NCBI GenBank assembly: GCA_028554755.1
Contig: JAPTOF010000010.1
Location: 74,501 to 138,500, forward strand
Direction of reading: 5' to 3'
From: Cordia subcordata
Lineage: Eukaryota; Streptophyta; Magnoliopsida; Boraginales; Cordiaceae
DNA length: 64,000 bases
Both the position numbers and the translations under genes were made by a program. The notes under the pieces are model-generated. The model was not told the origin of the DNA and made no database searches. It worked only from the letters and a program-made list of their open reading frames with translations. Shown piece after piece: positions 13,083 through 22,270 of this stretch (the stretch's first letter is position 1; every line of letters begins with the position of its first letter).

Positions 13083-13538
13083 AACAGTCAGTCAATTATT
13101 AGGTTGTTCTTCATGGAGACAAAATAGTGGAATAATTGATCTGAAAGAAAGGATGGGTTGTCAAGTCCATTGCAGCCAGGACTGTTGTTTTTGTATTCGA
13201 GATTATACATAACAAGTGAAAATGGAGCATCACCTTACACAGGACGGAATGAGTTGTTGGAGTTTTAACAGTATTTAGTGTATCATCATTAATTGAAGTG
13301 ACTAATAAGCCACTGTACATTATCACAAACCTGCACCTGATTGTGTAAAACTCACCTTCTCTTTTTCAACTATTTAATTCCAGGCGCACTTTGCTTGAAA
13401 TCTGTAGGCATCAAATTCAAGGTATGGGGGGGGGGGGCGTGGGGGAGGGGGGGGAAACGAAAAGAGTGGAGCGCCACTGGATACGTGTGCGGGTTAATTG
13501 CTCAACAGGGTTAGCCTTTAATTTGATGATTTAGATTT
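12149..13538. other. MUSTANG 3' region with possible extra exon, and a CT microsatellite
   Basis: A candidate alternative last exon is at 12696-12795, preceded by TTATTTATCAG. A pure (CT)n tract runs 13020-13079, about 29 units. G-runs at about 13424-13455 are low complexity. No independent gene was seen. The tail probably contains the MUSTANG 3' UTR. Confidence 0.5.
13020..13079. repeat. (CT)n microsatellite
   Basis: About 29 uninterrupted CT dinucleotides, roughly 0.9 kb downstream of the MUSTANG stop. Likely length-polymorphic; on the opposite strand it is a GAGA tract. Confidence 0.95.
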
Positions 13539-13757
13539 AGGGTTCATTTGAATTATTTTTTTTTAAAGTACTTTTTTTTAAGTATAGTATTTTTTTGAGA
13601 AATTAAAAATTTTAATTTTTATGAAGAAAAAGGAATTTATTTGATTTTTTTAATAATTAAATTTTTTTTTGATAACTAACTCACATAATTATTGCAAAAC
13701 GAATATATATTTTTCAAAGTTTTTTTTTAAATTAAAAAACCAATTTAAACGGGTCTT
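13539..13757. mobile_element. Diverged MITE of the GGGTTCATTTGAATT family
   Basis: Left end AGGGTTCATTTGAATT and right end AACCAATTTAAACGGGTCTT resemble the ends of the 2779-3013 element with several substitutions. The interior is A/T runs. No target duplication was resolved. Confidence 0.5.
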
Positions 13758-14113
13758 TAATTAGGAAAAAGAGTCCAAGAGGCTATTTTTTTTTTCATTT
13801 TAAATTAGCCTTTTGTCTTTTCAATTCCAAGTAACTAAGAAAGACAATACATGTAATGTCCCATATCGATCATATCGATTTATAGAGTGATTTATAAATT
13901 ATTTATATTATAATGGTAAAAGATTGTACGTTATCATTATAATGGAATTCTGAATATATATGTTGTAAAAAGAATGTAATATTTCTTGTCAAGAGATCTC
14001 GTTTAGTCTAGAAAGTTGGAAACGATTGTTGATAAGGCGAAAAGCCGGTGCATTGTCATCTTTTTTTTCAAGTATTCTTCCCACAAAATGTTAAGTTTGC
14101 TACTCAGGTGACA

Positions 14114-14217
14114 CATGCACGTTGCCAACTGACACATCAGCCGTTCAACAAAGCAACAGGCATTGCCATCTGCCTCTTCTGTTTGCTACGTTTACATCCC
14201 CTCACTTGCATAAAAAC
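14114..14217 (+). promoter_or_regulatory. LEA promoter: RY core, ACGT core, TATA-like box
   Basis: CATGCA (RY core) at 14114-14119 overlaps an ACGT core at 14119-14122 within GCACGTTG. A TATA-like CATAAAAAC is at 14209-14217, about 160 bp before the first ATG. RY plus ACGT elements are the binding sites of ABI3/FUS3-type and ABI5-type factors, a usual pairing on seed or desiccation LEA genes. Function is inferred from motif content only. Confidence 0.5.
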
Positions 14218-14376
14218 CCCCCCACGATCTCCCCCCCCCCTCTTCCTGGGAAGAAGTCGTGAGCAGTGGAGTTCGTTTGTGTATCATCTCAACGTAACAA
14301 CAACCATCCATCCAGCATATTGAAATCATTCGAGTTTTTTACATAATAATCTTGTTTATTGGCTAACTAGCTAGCT

Positions 14377-15333
14377 ATGTATTGTGTCCACAAAATGGGT
14401 TCAACGATGTTTGTGAGGCCCGTTAGACGCAACAAAGTTGTTGCATCAGTCTTGATGGTTATGCTGCTATTATTAGCTCTTGCTGCTGTAAGTTGCAGCG
14501 GACATGGTCAACAGGAGCACGACGACGACAAGTATGAAAAGGCAAAGGAGAAGGCTGAGCATGCCACCACCAACAAGGCCTCCGAAACAGCCCATGAGGC
14601 TAAAGAGTCTTGGGAGTCTTGGACAGAGTGGGCTAAGGAGAAGCTCACCGGAGGTCTCGGTTCAAAGGATGATGCTAAGGACACTGCTAAGCAAGCTTCT
14701 GATTCTGCCACCGATGCCGCCAAGAAGACCAAGCAGAAGCTCACAGAAACCGCTACTGGTCAAGGTCAGTAGGTACTACTGTCGTAAGTAAGTCATATGT
14801 TGCATTTGTTCCATTCCCAGTACTAATTTTTAAAACTTAGCTTTAGTTTAGCTTAGCTAGTTCAATTAATTAATTTATTCGGTGATGGATATGCAGCGGA
14901 CAAGGCTGCTGGATATGTGAAGCAAGCAACAAGCGATAAGGCTGAGGAGGCAAAAGACGAGGCCTATGAGGCAGCACAAGCGGCACAGCAAAGAGCCTCA
15001 GACAAGGCAGAGGAAGCTTATCATACCACGGCAGAAGCGAAGGACAAGATCGAAGAAAGGGCGGGAGAAGCAGCAGAGAAGATAGAAGGCAAGGCAAAAG
15101 AAGCAAAGGAAGGAGCGGCGGAAGAGGCCAAGAAGACGGCAACCGAAGCAGAGGAGCACTTAGAGTGGGCCAAGGAGAAAGCCAAACAGGGTTACGAAGC
15201 AGCAAAAAGCAAGGCTGGGGAGACATATGAGTCTGCAAAAGATAGCATATCATCCAACATCCAAGCTGCCAAGGAGAAATCACAAGAAATCAAGGACAAC
15301 ATCGTTGGTGGAACCCGGGATGAGGAGCTTTAA
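14377..15333 (+). CDS. LEA_4 (group 3) late embryogenesis abundant protein with signal peptide
   Basis: Two exons: 14377-14764 and 14897-15333; 274 aa. The N-terminus has basic residues followed by a hydrophobic core (VLMVMLLLLALAAVSCSG), reading as a cleavable signal peptide or anchor. The rest is highly charged, Ala/Lys/Glu-rich, with 11-residue amphipathic repeats (for example KAEEAKDEAYE, TKQKLTETA, KAKEAKEGAAE), the signature of LEA_4 proteins, which stay disordered when hydrated and form helices on drying to protect membranes and proteins. The C-terminus is RDEEL, resembling but not matching K/HDEL. Signal peptide plus acidic tail suggests ER or secretory location (inference). A second in-frame ATG at 14395 is an equally possible start. 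If the single intron is retained, the protein ends at residue 131. Confidence 0.88.
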
Positions 15334-16252
15334 TCACCCTCCTCCTCGTCATCATTTTCATCTTCATCTTTTCATGTTCTGAGCAGCCAGCCAAGAAGAG
15401 TTTGATGGATATATACACCATTAATGCTCTCCCATCTATCTATTGCAGACGTTATAGGCTTTTGTTGATTAATTAATACGAGTCTTGATAAGTTTGACGA
15501 TGGTGTGTGCGAGTTATTGTTGCTCTAGTTTGTTTACGGGTGTCTTGTGTTGGTTATGCAAATTCAAGTTTTGAACACTAGTCTAGGCTGGTCTGGTCTA
15601 GTATATAATCTTTTGGTAATATAGTGTACGCACAATGGATGCATCGTGCAATTTCGTTGTTCCTTTCTAAACCAATTGACCCCTTATGTTGAAGCCCAAT
15701 TGACCGCATTTACATGCATAAATAGTAGTAATTATTATTTTGTACTAAAAATCATTAATAGAACAACAGAATAATGGTAAAATAAGTACAAGAGGAAAAT
15801 TAGAAATTTCTATATTATTATTTTACAGCCAGTCAACCATACCTGAAGTACTATTTTCTGCCAGCAACTATTTTTATAAGCAAAGTAAAAGATGAGAAAG
15901 AAAATTATACATAACAACTAATTTCAAATGATACATCTAATAATGAGAGAAAATATTTAAAGAACTATATTGATTTTAAAAAGAAATCTAATACTCGCTT
16001 TTAATCCTAATGTAAACTTCATGGAACTTTTGAATTCTTAAATGTTATGTAGGCTAATACTTGAGAAAATACAAGTTAGATTGTCATTTTTACAAATAGT
16101 AATGTACTAAATGAAAAAGTTATCAATTTTGAATTACTGAAAAAAAAAAAAAGAAGGATTATAGTATCGATCAAATCAAAAATCAAAGTACAAAATGAAT
16201 GGTTAGTTAATGCAATCCAAGTAAGAGAAAAGAAAAGAAAATAATTGCAAAA
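15334..16252. other. LEA 3' UTR and AT-rich spacer
   Basis: The first few hundred bases are the likely LEA 3' UTR. The remainder is AT-rich with no open frame, repeat end or RNA gene that I could recognise, up to the LINE target duplication at 16253. Confidence 0.5.
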
Positions 16253-16267
16253 GATATATAACTACTT

Positions 16268-17754
16268 GTGTGCGCCTAAGGAGGCTGGTGGTTTGGGTTT
16301 GAGGGAGGCGAGATCAGTTAATGTGGCGCTGCTTTCGAAGTTGGGTTGGAAAGTTCTTGCAAAAACGGATTAACTCTGGGTTCAGTCACTGAAGGGGAAA
16401 TATTTGTTAGGTGATTTCTTGGGATATCAGAGCAAGACAACAGAATCTCATGTCAGTAAAAAGTATCATGAAAGGGAGAAAGATTTTGACAAAAGGGGTT
16501 AAATAGGAGGTTGTGCCGTTTTTGGAGCGATTGGTGGACTAAGTTTGGTGAGGTTGCAGTGCACGCCATCCCAGAGAACCGGTCGCCACGACGTGTCGCG
16601 CCATATTGCAAGCCCGATGGTAGCTGGGCTTGGGAACGTTTTAACAATTTGCTGACTAACGAAGCTTCGTTACTTATTACAGGAGTTCGAGTTATGATGG
16701 ATGATGAAGAAGAGGATTTACTGGCGTGGCATTATGAGCCGCAAGGATGTTTCTCAACCCCATCAGTGTTCAAGCTTCTCTGAAATGCTACCTGGGGTGA
16801 CTCTATGGCATGGGAAACATTATGGAAAGTAGAATGTCCACAGAGGAACATAGGATGTGATGATATCTGTGTGGTTTGTGGTTATGCCGCAGAAACGGAG
16901 GACCATCTTTTTCGTTAGTGTAGAGGCAGGATTGAAGTGTGGAAGAGCATCCAGCCTAACAAACAACACCAATTATTTGTTAACTTGCCTTGGAAAGCAT
17001 GGTTCAGGTGCAATCTTGGTGATAGTAGATGGAATGTTACTTCTGTTATGGCTTTATGGTGGATTTGGAGATGGAGAAACGAGCTTCTACACGGCCAAGG
17101 AAATGAATTGAACCCCCAACAGAAGGCATGGCAAATTAAAAGGTATGTTAGAGAAGTTAAAAATGCATATGACATGCGACGAGCAGCAGTTGGAAAAAGA
17201 AAAGATTGGGAACTGATTACTTGGCACCCTCCCACGAACGGTTTGAAGTTGAATTTAGATGATTGTTCGAAGGTAAACCGGATAAGCAGCTGCAGGAAGA
17301 CTGGTGAGAAACGAGCAAGGCGTGTGGGTTTTAGGCTTTGTTGTCAACCCCGGAATAGCATCAAATAATACAGCAGAGGTTCGTGCGCTATTGGAAGGCC
17401 TATGGATAACCGAAAGGAAGGGATGGCACTCACTTGAAATTGAAACGGACTCTCAGCTCTTAACCAACTGGGTTACAGGACAAATAAAAGCCTGTGGTGC
17501 ATTGTTGCCAATGGTAGATGGTCACAGAAGATTTTACGAAGAAATAGAGGCTACCACTTGAAGCATATCTATAAGGAAGCAAACCTGAGGCACAAACTGG
17601 ATGCCAATTTTGGTCTTACCTTTCTAGTTGGAATGCATGAAGTCAGAGAGTCACCGAGATAACTCAAGACAATTCTAGGATAAAATATAGGGGGTGTATT
17701 TCTTACAAATGATTACTAGATAATTTCGACCTAGCTTCCTTGACTGAAAAAAAA
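16268..17754 (+). pseudogene. 5'-truncated LINE (L1-type) remnant: RT C-terminus, zf-RVT, RNase H
   Basis: Translation in shifting frames gives the end of a LINE reverse transcriptase (APKEAGGLGLREARSV, then LLSKLGWKVL), a zf-RVT block (VCGYAAETEDHLF with Cys/His spacing), then an RVT_3 RNase H domain (NTAEVRALLEGLW, EIETDSQLLTNWV). Several stops and frameshifts interrupt it, so it is dead. The 3' end is a short A-run at 17746-17754. Imperfect direct repeats flank it: GATATATAACTACTT at 16253-16267 and GATTATATATAGCTACTT at 17755-17772, a typical LINE target duplication. The endonuclease and most of the RT are missing, as expected from 5' truncation during insertion. Confidence 0.8.
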
Positions 17755-17772
17755 GATTATATATAGCTACTT

Positions 17773-18284
17773 ACTCCAAATAAGACTATCAAGAAATTTT
17801 TTTTAAAAAAAATAATAGCGTAAAAAATAAATCCATATGTGGTTATACCTTATCAAAATTTGAGAGGCTTTTATGAGATGCCATATTGCCGTCTAATTAA
17901 CGTTTGTGGGTATCTTATTAAACAGTCTTCAATTCTAATAATCAATACAAGTTTCCCTTGTTTCTTTTTAGTTTTTAAGTAACCCTTATTGTTTCAAAAT
18001 ATCCAAATTATTTCCAACTATTTTTAAGTCAATTAGTCACTACTATTTAATATCTAATCAAAAATGATAAAAATAACTTTACTAATTTGGTAAACTAAGA
18101 ATATTTTGTAATTATAGCGATTATTAAATCAAATGATTGAGGCAATAAAAAAATCCATAAAATGGTGTTTAGAGAAAAACAAAAACGCATAAAATTGCAT
18201 TCATTGGTAGTCGGGAAAAAATAAAGAAATAACATAGGCACACACACATAACAAACCTAGATTTACCTATGCAAAGCACGAGGT
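17773..18284. other. AT-rich spacer
   Basis: No coding potential, terminal repeats or RNA gene seen; A/T homopolymer runs only. Confidence 0.5.
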
Positions 18285-18763
18285 ATAATATAAATAATTT
18301 AAAAAATAGGTATTTATATGTTTAGTTAAAGTGTGTCAAAAAATAATTTATAAGTTAAAATGACTATTAAGGACATAAGACTATAAGAATAGAATGTCAG
18401 TTTAAACTTAATATAAATATAGTTATTAATTAATTTATTTATTAAAAATGTAATATCAAAATATTATAATATAATAATTTAATATATAATATAAATATAT
18501 AATAATTATTAAATAAAATATATCAATAAAGATAAAAGGGCAAGTACACTGTAAAAAGTAAAGATAGTTGAGTAACGAAAATAAAAAGGTAAGAATAAAA
18601 TAGTAAATAATTTGGTCAAACTTTTTCTTTTTTTTTTTTCCTTTCTAAAGTCATAAAAAAAATATAAGACTAGGACTACGTAGTTATTTTTTTTTCTATT
18701 TAACTAACTTAAATTGTGTTTTAAACATGTTTCACTAGCTTAAAGTCAAACCAAAATCCTCTT
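18285..18763. mobile_element. Diverged Tourist-like MITE, relative of 4459-4920
   Basis: Shares ordered blocks with the 4459-4920 element: AGGTATTTATATGTTTAGTT, GTAACGAAAATAAAAAGGTA, AAATAATTTGGTCAAACTTT, and a right end GTCAAACCAAAATCCTCTTA. The left end is eroded, so the left boundary is approximate. Confidence 0.5.
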
Positions 18764-18934
18764 ATTGAGACGGGCTTTTTCTTCTTTTTTTTTTTTTTTT
18801 GGGTTCTTTTCGGAATGGAAGAACCTTAATACTTATTGATAAAATCAAGAAAGCCAAGATTTTTGAAATAAGTGTTTCCATAAAAAGTTAAAAATTTCTT
18901 ACTTTTGTAAAAATTGTATTTGAGTATTTTTTTT

Positions 18935-18997
18935 AAAGCTTTAATGTAATGGAACTCGTAAGGACAAAAGTGATTGTTGGTGCTGTTTTCTACTCAT
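18935..18997 (+). repeat. 63-bp segment duplicated at 20974-21038
   Basis: The segment from AAAGCTTTAATGTAATGGAA to GCTGTTTTCTACTCAT recurs about 2 kb downstream with roughly ten differences. The copy here is interrupted at its right end by the TIR element starting at 18998; the downstream copy is not. Confidence 0.75.
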
Positions 18998-19876
18998 AGG
19001 CCCCGTTCGGCGGTAGTATTTTAAATGGTATTTAGTGTCTTCACTAAGTCAAAACACTACTTCAGCCTTGTTCAAAATAGTGTTTTAAGCAGTGTTTAGT
19101 GTCTTGACCAAGTCAACATACTATTTTCTCTCACTTTGGTTGTTCAGTAAAATAGTGTTTTAAGTAATGTTTTCATTCTAAATAGTATTTGAAGTAGGGT
19201 TTGTGAAAAGCTAATATTATTAACGTTTCAAATTAGAGTTTAGTGTTTCACCATTTTTTGGCAATACTGCCCTTTTTCTAACATCTTTTTGGTAATTGTA
19301 CTCTATCTAATTTCATTTACATTTTTACATTTTCTTTCACAAATATAAATACAAAATAACACAAAAATTAATTTGAAATTCTATCCATATCAAAATATAT
19401 TGAAAAGTATAGGTCTCATTTGTCCATTCATTATTTTTTCAAAAATAAAAATTTTCAATCAATTAAAATATTTCTCTAATAAAAAATATTTATTTATAAT
19501 ATTAATAAAATTAATTTATTAAAAAAGCAGTTTTATTATGCTTTATTAATAAAATATTATTTTAAGAAAAATACATTTAATTATAAATAAATTATCTTAA
19601 CTATTTTAATAATAATAATAATTATTATTATTATCATCATCATCATCATCATCATCACCACAACAATAATAACCTGATACTAATGTCTTTTTTGTCATTT
19701 TTGCATTCATGAGCTAAACCAACAATCAATTTTATCGAACACATCTAAAATAATTCGATAGTGAAACAGCTGTCTGCTAACCGCTAAAACACAATAGCTA
19801 TTCGCTACCCAAACTATTATTCACTACTCAAACAGCTATCCGCTATCTAATCTGCCAATTGTGCCAAACAGGGCCA
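18998..19876. mobile_element. 879-bp TIR element (hAT-like MITE class)
   Basis: Left end AGGCCCCGTTCGGC and right end GTGCCAAACAGGGCCA are imperfect inverted repeats of about 14 bp. The interior is non-coding, with repeated TAGTGTTTTAAG-type motifs near the left end and CGCTA(A/T)C motifs near the right, as in subterminal repeats of hAT-like elements. The duplicated host segment at 20974-21038 serves as an uninterrupted comparison. No target duplication was resolved. Confidence 0.6.
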
Positions 19877-20030
19877 TAGTTTTTTATTTCTTTGATTGGC
19901 ATTCTTTATTTCTTTGATTGGCATTCTCCTAATGTATATGGTTTTTTACTTGGTAATTTAACTTGTAAAATGGTGTAAGGGCTAATCCATTTAGAGACTC
20001 CTACACATAACTTTAAGGAATTACGTGCTC

Positions 20031-20038
<8 letters not shown>

Positions 20039-20091
<53 letters not shown>
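20039..20091. repeat. (TA)n microsatellite
   Basis: About 26 consecutive TA units following GTGTGTGTA. Likely polymorphic. Confidence 0.95.
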
Positions 20092-20100
<9 letters not shown>

Positions 20101-20365
20101 CTGCATGTCTCTACTTATCAATTTGGCTTTGAATTATTCACCTCATCCATAAAGTAACATGAATTTGATATAGCTTGTTAGGCTGTGTAGTATATTTAAA
20201 ATGGTACATCAAGTGTTTTCCGATTTGCTGCATTAGATTCTGCTGCCATTGTCGCGTAACCGCCATTTAAATTTTCAATCTAAAGAAATTAATAAAACAA
20301 CACATTAGATTTGCATGCAAGGGTAGATATGACATGGACTATGTATGCATGCTTAGTTTTTCGGC

Positions 20366-20455
20366 TATAAATAAGTTCGAGGGTATCAAATTCGGAAAAT
20401 CAAAACAGCAAAGGCAATAAATAAGTTCGAGGGTATCAAATTCTGAAAAACAAAA
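20366..20455 (+). promoter_or_regulatory. TATA box and duplicated 39-bp leader of the ubiquitin-like gene
   Basis: A strong TATAAATA lies at 20366-20373. The following sequence (ATAAATAAGTTCGAGGGTAT and on) at 20367-20405 is directly repeated at 20417-20455 with two mismatches, so two TATA-like ATAAATA sites sit 50 bp apart, the second ending just before the ATG at 20460. Either could set transcription initiation. Confidence 0.6.
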
Positions 20456-20459
20456 GAAG

Positions 20460-20811
20460 ATGGCTGACAAGGCATGTTGTGTTTTTATTTTTTTGTTTTA
20501 GTTTCATTTTTCTTTTTCACACTATAATTGTCTTTAATTTTTTTTTCTTTTTTGTGCAGTTTCAGATTACTATTGGAACAATTAATGGCGGCAAATTCAA
20601 AGTTGAGATTTCCAAGGAAGACACCGTCAGGCAAGTGAAAGAAAAAATTGAGAATGCAAAAGGCATTCCTGAAGAAAGTTTTGTCCTGACGGCCAATGGA
20701 AAAACAATGCAAGATGACAAAAAGGCATCGGAGTATGGGGTCAAAGCTGGGATAGAGATTTTCCTGGGAGAGAACAAGGAGTGGGGGGAGGGGGGGGTTA
20801 ACTACGAGTAA
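20460..20811 (+). CDS. Small one-domain ubiquitin-like protein
   Basis: Exons 20460-20471 (Met-Ala-Asp-Lys) and 20560-20811; 87 aa. Residues 5-74 follow the ubiquitin fold: FQITIGTINGGKFKVEI, EDTVRQVKEKIENAKGIP (the helix and KxGIP turn), then ANGKTMQDDKKASEYGVKAG. The only donor giving the correct frame is AAG|GCATGT, a GC donor; the GT four bases later breaks the frame. The end reads GENKEWGEGGVNYE, so a Gly-Gly (82-83) is followed by four residues, as in ubiquitin-like precursors, although that Gly-Gly is encoded in a G-tract and may be fortuitous. I cannot assign it to a named family; it could be a conjugated modifier, a stand-alone UBL, or a decayed polyubiquitin-related gene. A NEDP1-like protease gene begins 631 bp downstream. 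Confidence 0.7.
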
Positions 20812-21442
20812 TTATGGGCAATAATTACGTCGTAATTATGCGCATTAATTATCTACTTTGTGTAAGCGCATTTTCAATATGTTTACTAGTTATGACTGGT
20901 GTTTTGTGTGTCTGTTGTTGTTGGTTTTTTTTTTTCTTTTGGTGTGTGCCTTTTTTTTAAAAAAAAAAAAAAAAAAGCTTTAATCTAATGGAACCGGTAT
21001 GGATAAAAATGGCTGTTGTTGGTATTGTTTTCTACTCGTAATTTTAATTTTAAGATTGAATTACCAATTGTTCGTATTTGACTAAATTAAAAAAAAAAAA
21101 AAAGAAAACTCAAAGGAAAAAAAAGTATTCAGGAGACGGCCCAGTACTGAAGGATGACAAACACAACACAAGTCCTAACAGCCCAGCCCATTTAATTTGT
21201 GGGCATAATCGGTTGGGTTTGGGGTTTTAAAATCCTTTGTCCACCAGGATTCTAAAAAATGTATAAAAACAGAAACAGAAAAACAGAAGGAGAGGAGTAG
21301 TTGCGACACGAGTTCCTTGTTCCCAAAAGATCACCGGCGATTGACCAAACCTTTTCCAACAGCTCTTGCATTTGTTACTTTTCCGACCGACAAACTCGGG
21401 GCCGAGCAGCGGCTGAGTTTTCCCCGTTAATCACATCCCGCA
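20812..21442. other. Spacer between ubiquitin-like and protease genes
   Basis: Holds the second copy of the 18935-18997 segment at 20974-21038, poly-A/T runs, and the protease promoter with TATAAAA at 21262-21268, about 175 bp before its ATG. No other gene seen. Confidence 0.6.
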
Positions 21443-22270
21443 ATGGGAAAATTGGAGGAGCAGGAGGAGTGTTTCCACTATAAGGGGGTGAAAATTGAGG
21501 GTTCGCACATTGGGTTGCTTAAAGCTCCTTGTCCTCTGCCTCGTTCGATTTTTGACTTCTTCTTCACCTATTTGTCGGATACTTACTTTAACGGTGCCGG
21601 TGCTGAGGACGCCGTCTGTGTTCCACCGTTTGTTTCGATGCATGTTAGCTCGTTCCCCAATGAAACACAGGAAGTCGAAGCAACGCTCAGGCCTTTCAAT
21701 TTGCGGGATAAGAATTTAATCATCTTCCGGGTTGTAGACGTTGGTGGAAACTACGGAGTAGTCACTCTCAATCATGTTAGCTTACTCGTGTATTGGAGAA
21801 AATTCAACGTCTTCGTACATCACGACAGCATGCAAGGAGTTAATAGTTGGGCTGCTGAGAGACTTTTCAATGCTGTCAAAGGGTTTGTCGTCGTGGATGA
21901 TGATGACGATTCTTCGACGGAAAGGAACTCAACCAACAAGTCCAGAAAAGGTGGTTCAAGACAGAGGCGAAGCAAGAGAAGTAACTGTTCTACCTCGAAT
22001 TCGAAGAAGAAGAAGAAGAATTCAAAGTCGTCGGCTGTGCCAAGACTTGTGGAAGCAGATACGCCACAGCAGATTAACCATTGCGACTGCGGGATTTATG
22101 TTATGGCCATTGCTAGGGCAATTTGCGAGTGGCACGTGAGTGACTCTAGGGATAAGGGCGACTACTGGTTTCTGGCAGTGGAGAAGAGTGTCAACCCATC
22201 CATTGAATCAACTATGAGGCCTGAGATTTTGCAGCTCATACGTGACCTTGCTACTTCACCAAGGGCTTAA
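21443..22270 (+). CDS. NEDP1/SENP8 (DEN1)-like C48 cysteine protease
   Basis: Intronless, 275 aa. The Ulp1/C48 catalytic elements are visible: His111 (NHVSLLVYW), Asp128 (HHDSM), Gln209/210 (TPQQ) and Cys216 (HCDCGIYV). The order and the PQQxNxxDCGxYV block are closest to SENP8/NEDP1, which removes and matures NEDD8/RUB, rather than to SUMO-specific ULP1s. Two oddities: the conserved Trp after the catalytic His is Val, and a basic Lys/Arg/Ser-rich insertion (about residues 153-198, including KSRKGGSRQRRSKRS and SKKKKKNSKSS) separates Asp from Cys and looks like a nuclear-localisation segment. Its neighbour is a ubiquitin-like gene, so a functional pairing is conceivable but unproven. The ATG is the first in the frame after the TATA box. 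Confidence 0.85.
   Translation: MGKLEEQEECFHYKGVKIEGSHIGLLKAPCPLPRSIFDFFFTYLSDTYFNGAGAEDAVCVPPFVSMHVSSFPNETQEVEATLRPFNLRDKNLIIFRVVDVGGNYGVVTLNHVSLLVYWRKFNVFVHHDSMQGVNSWAAERLFNAVKGFVVVDDDDDSSTERNSTNKSRKGGSRQRRSKRSNCSTSNSKKKKKNSKSSAVPRLVEADTPQQINHCDCGIYVMAIARAICEWHVSDSRDKGDYWFLAVEKSVNPSIESTMRPEILQLIRDLATSPRA

Noticed and set aside
14508..15283. Long open frames antisense to the LEA gene
   Set aside because: They are by-products of the biased Ala/Lys/Glu codons on the sense strand; the sense protein shows the LEA repeats.
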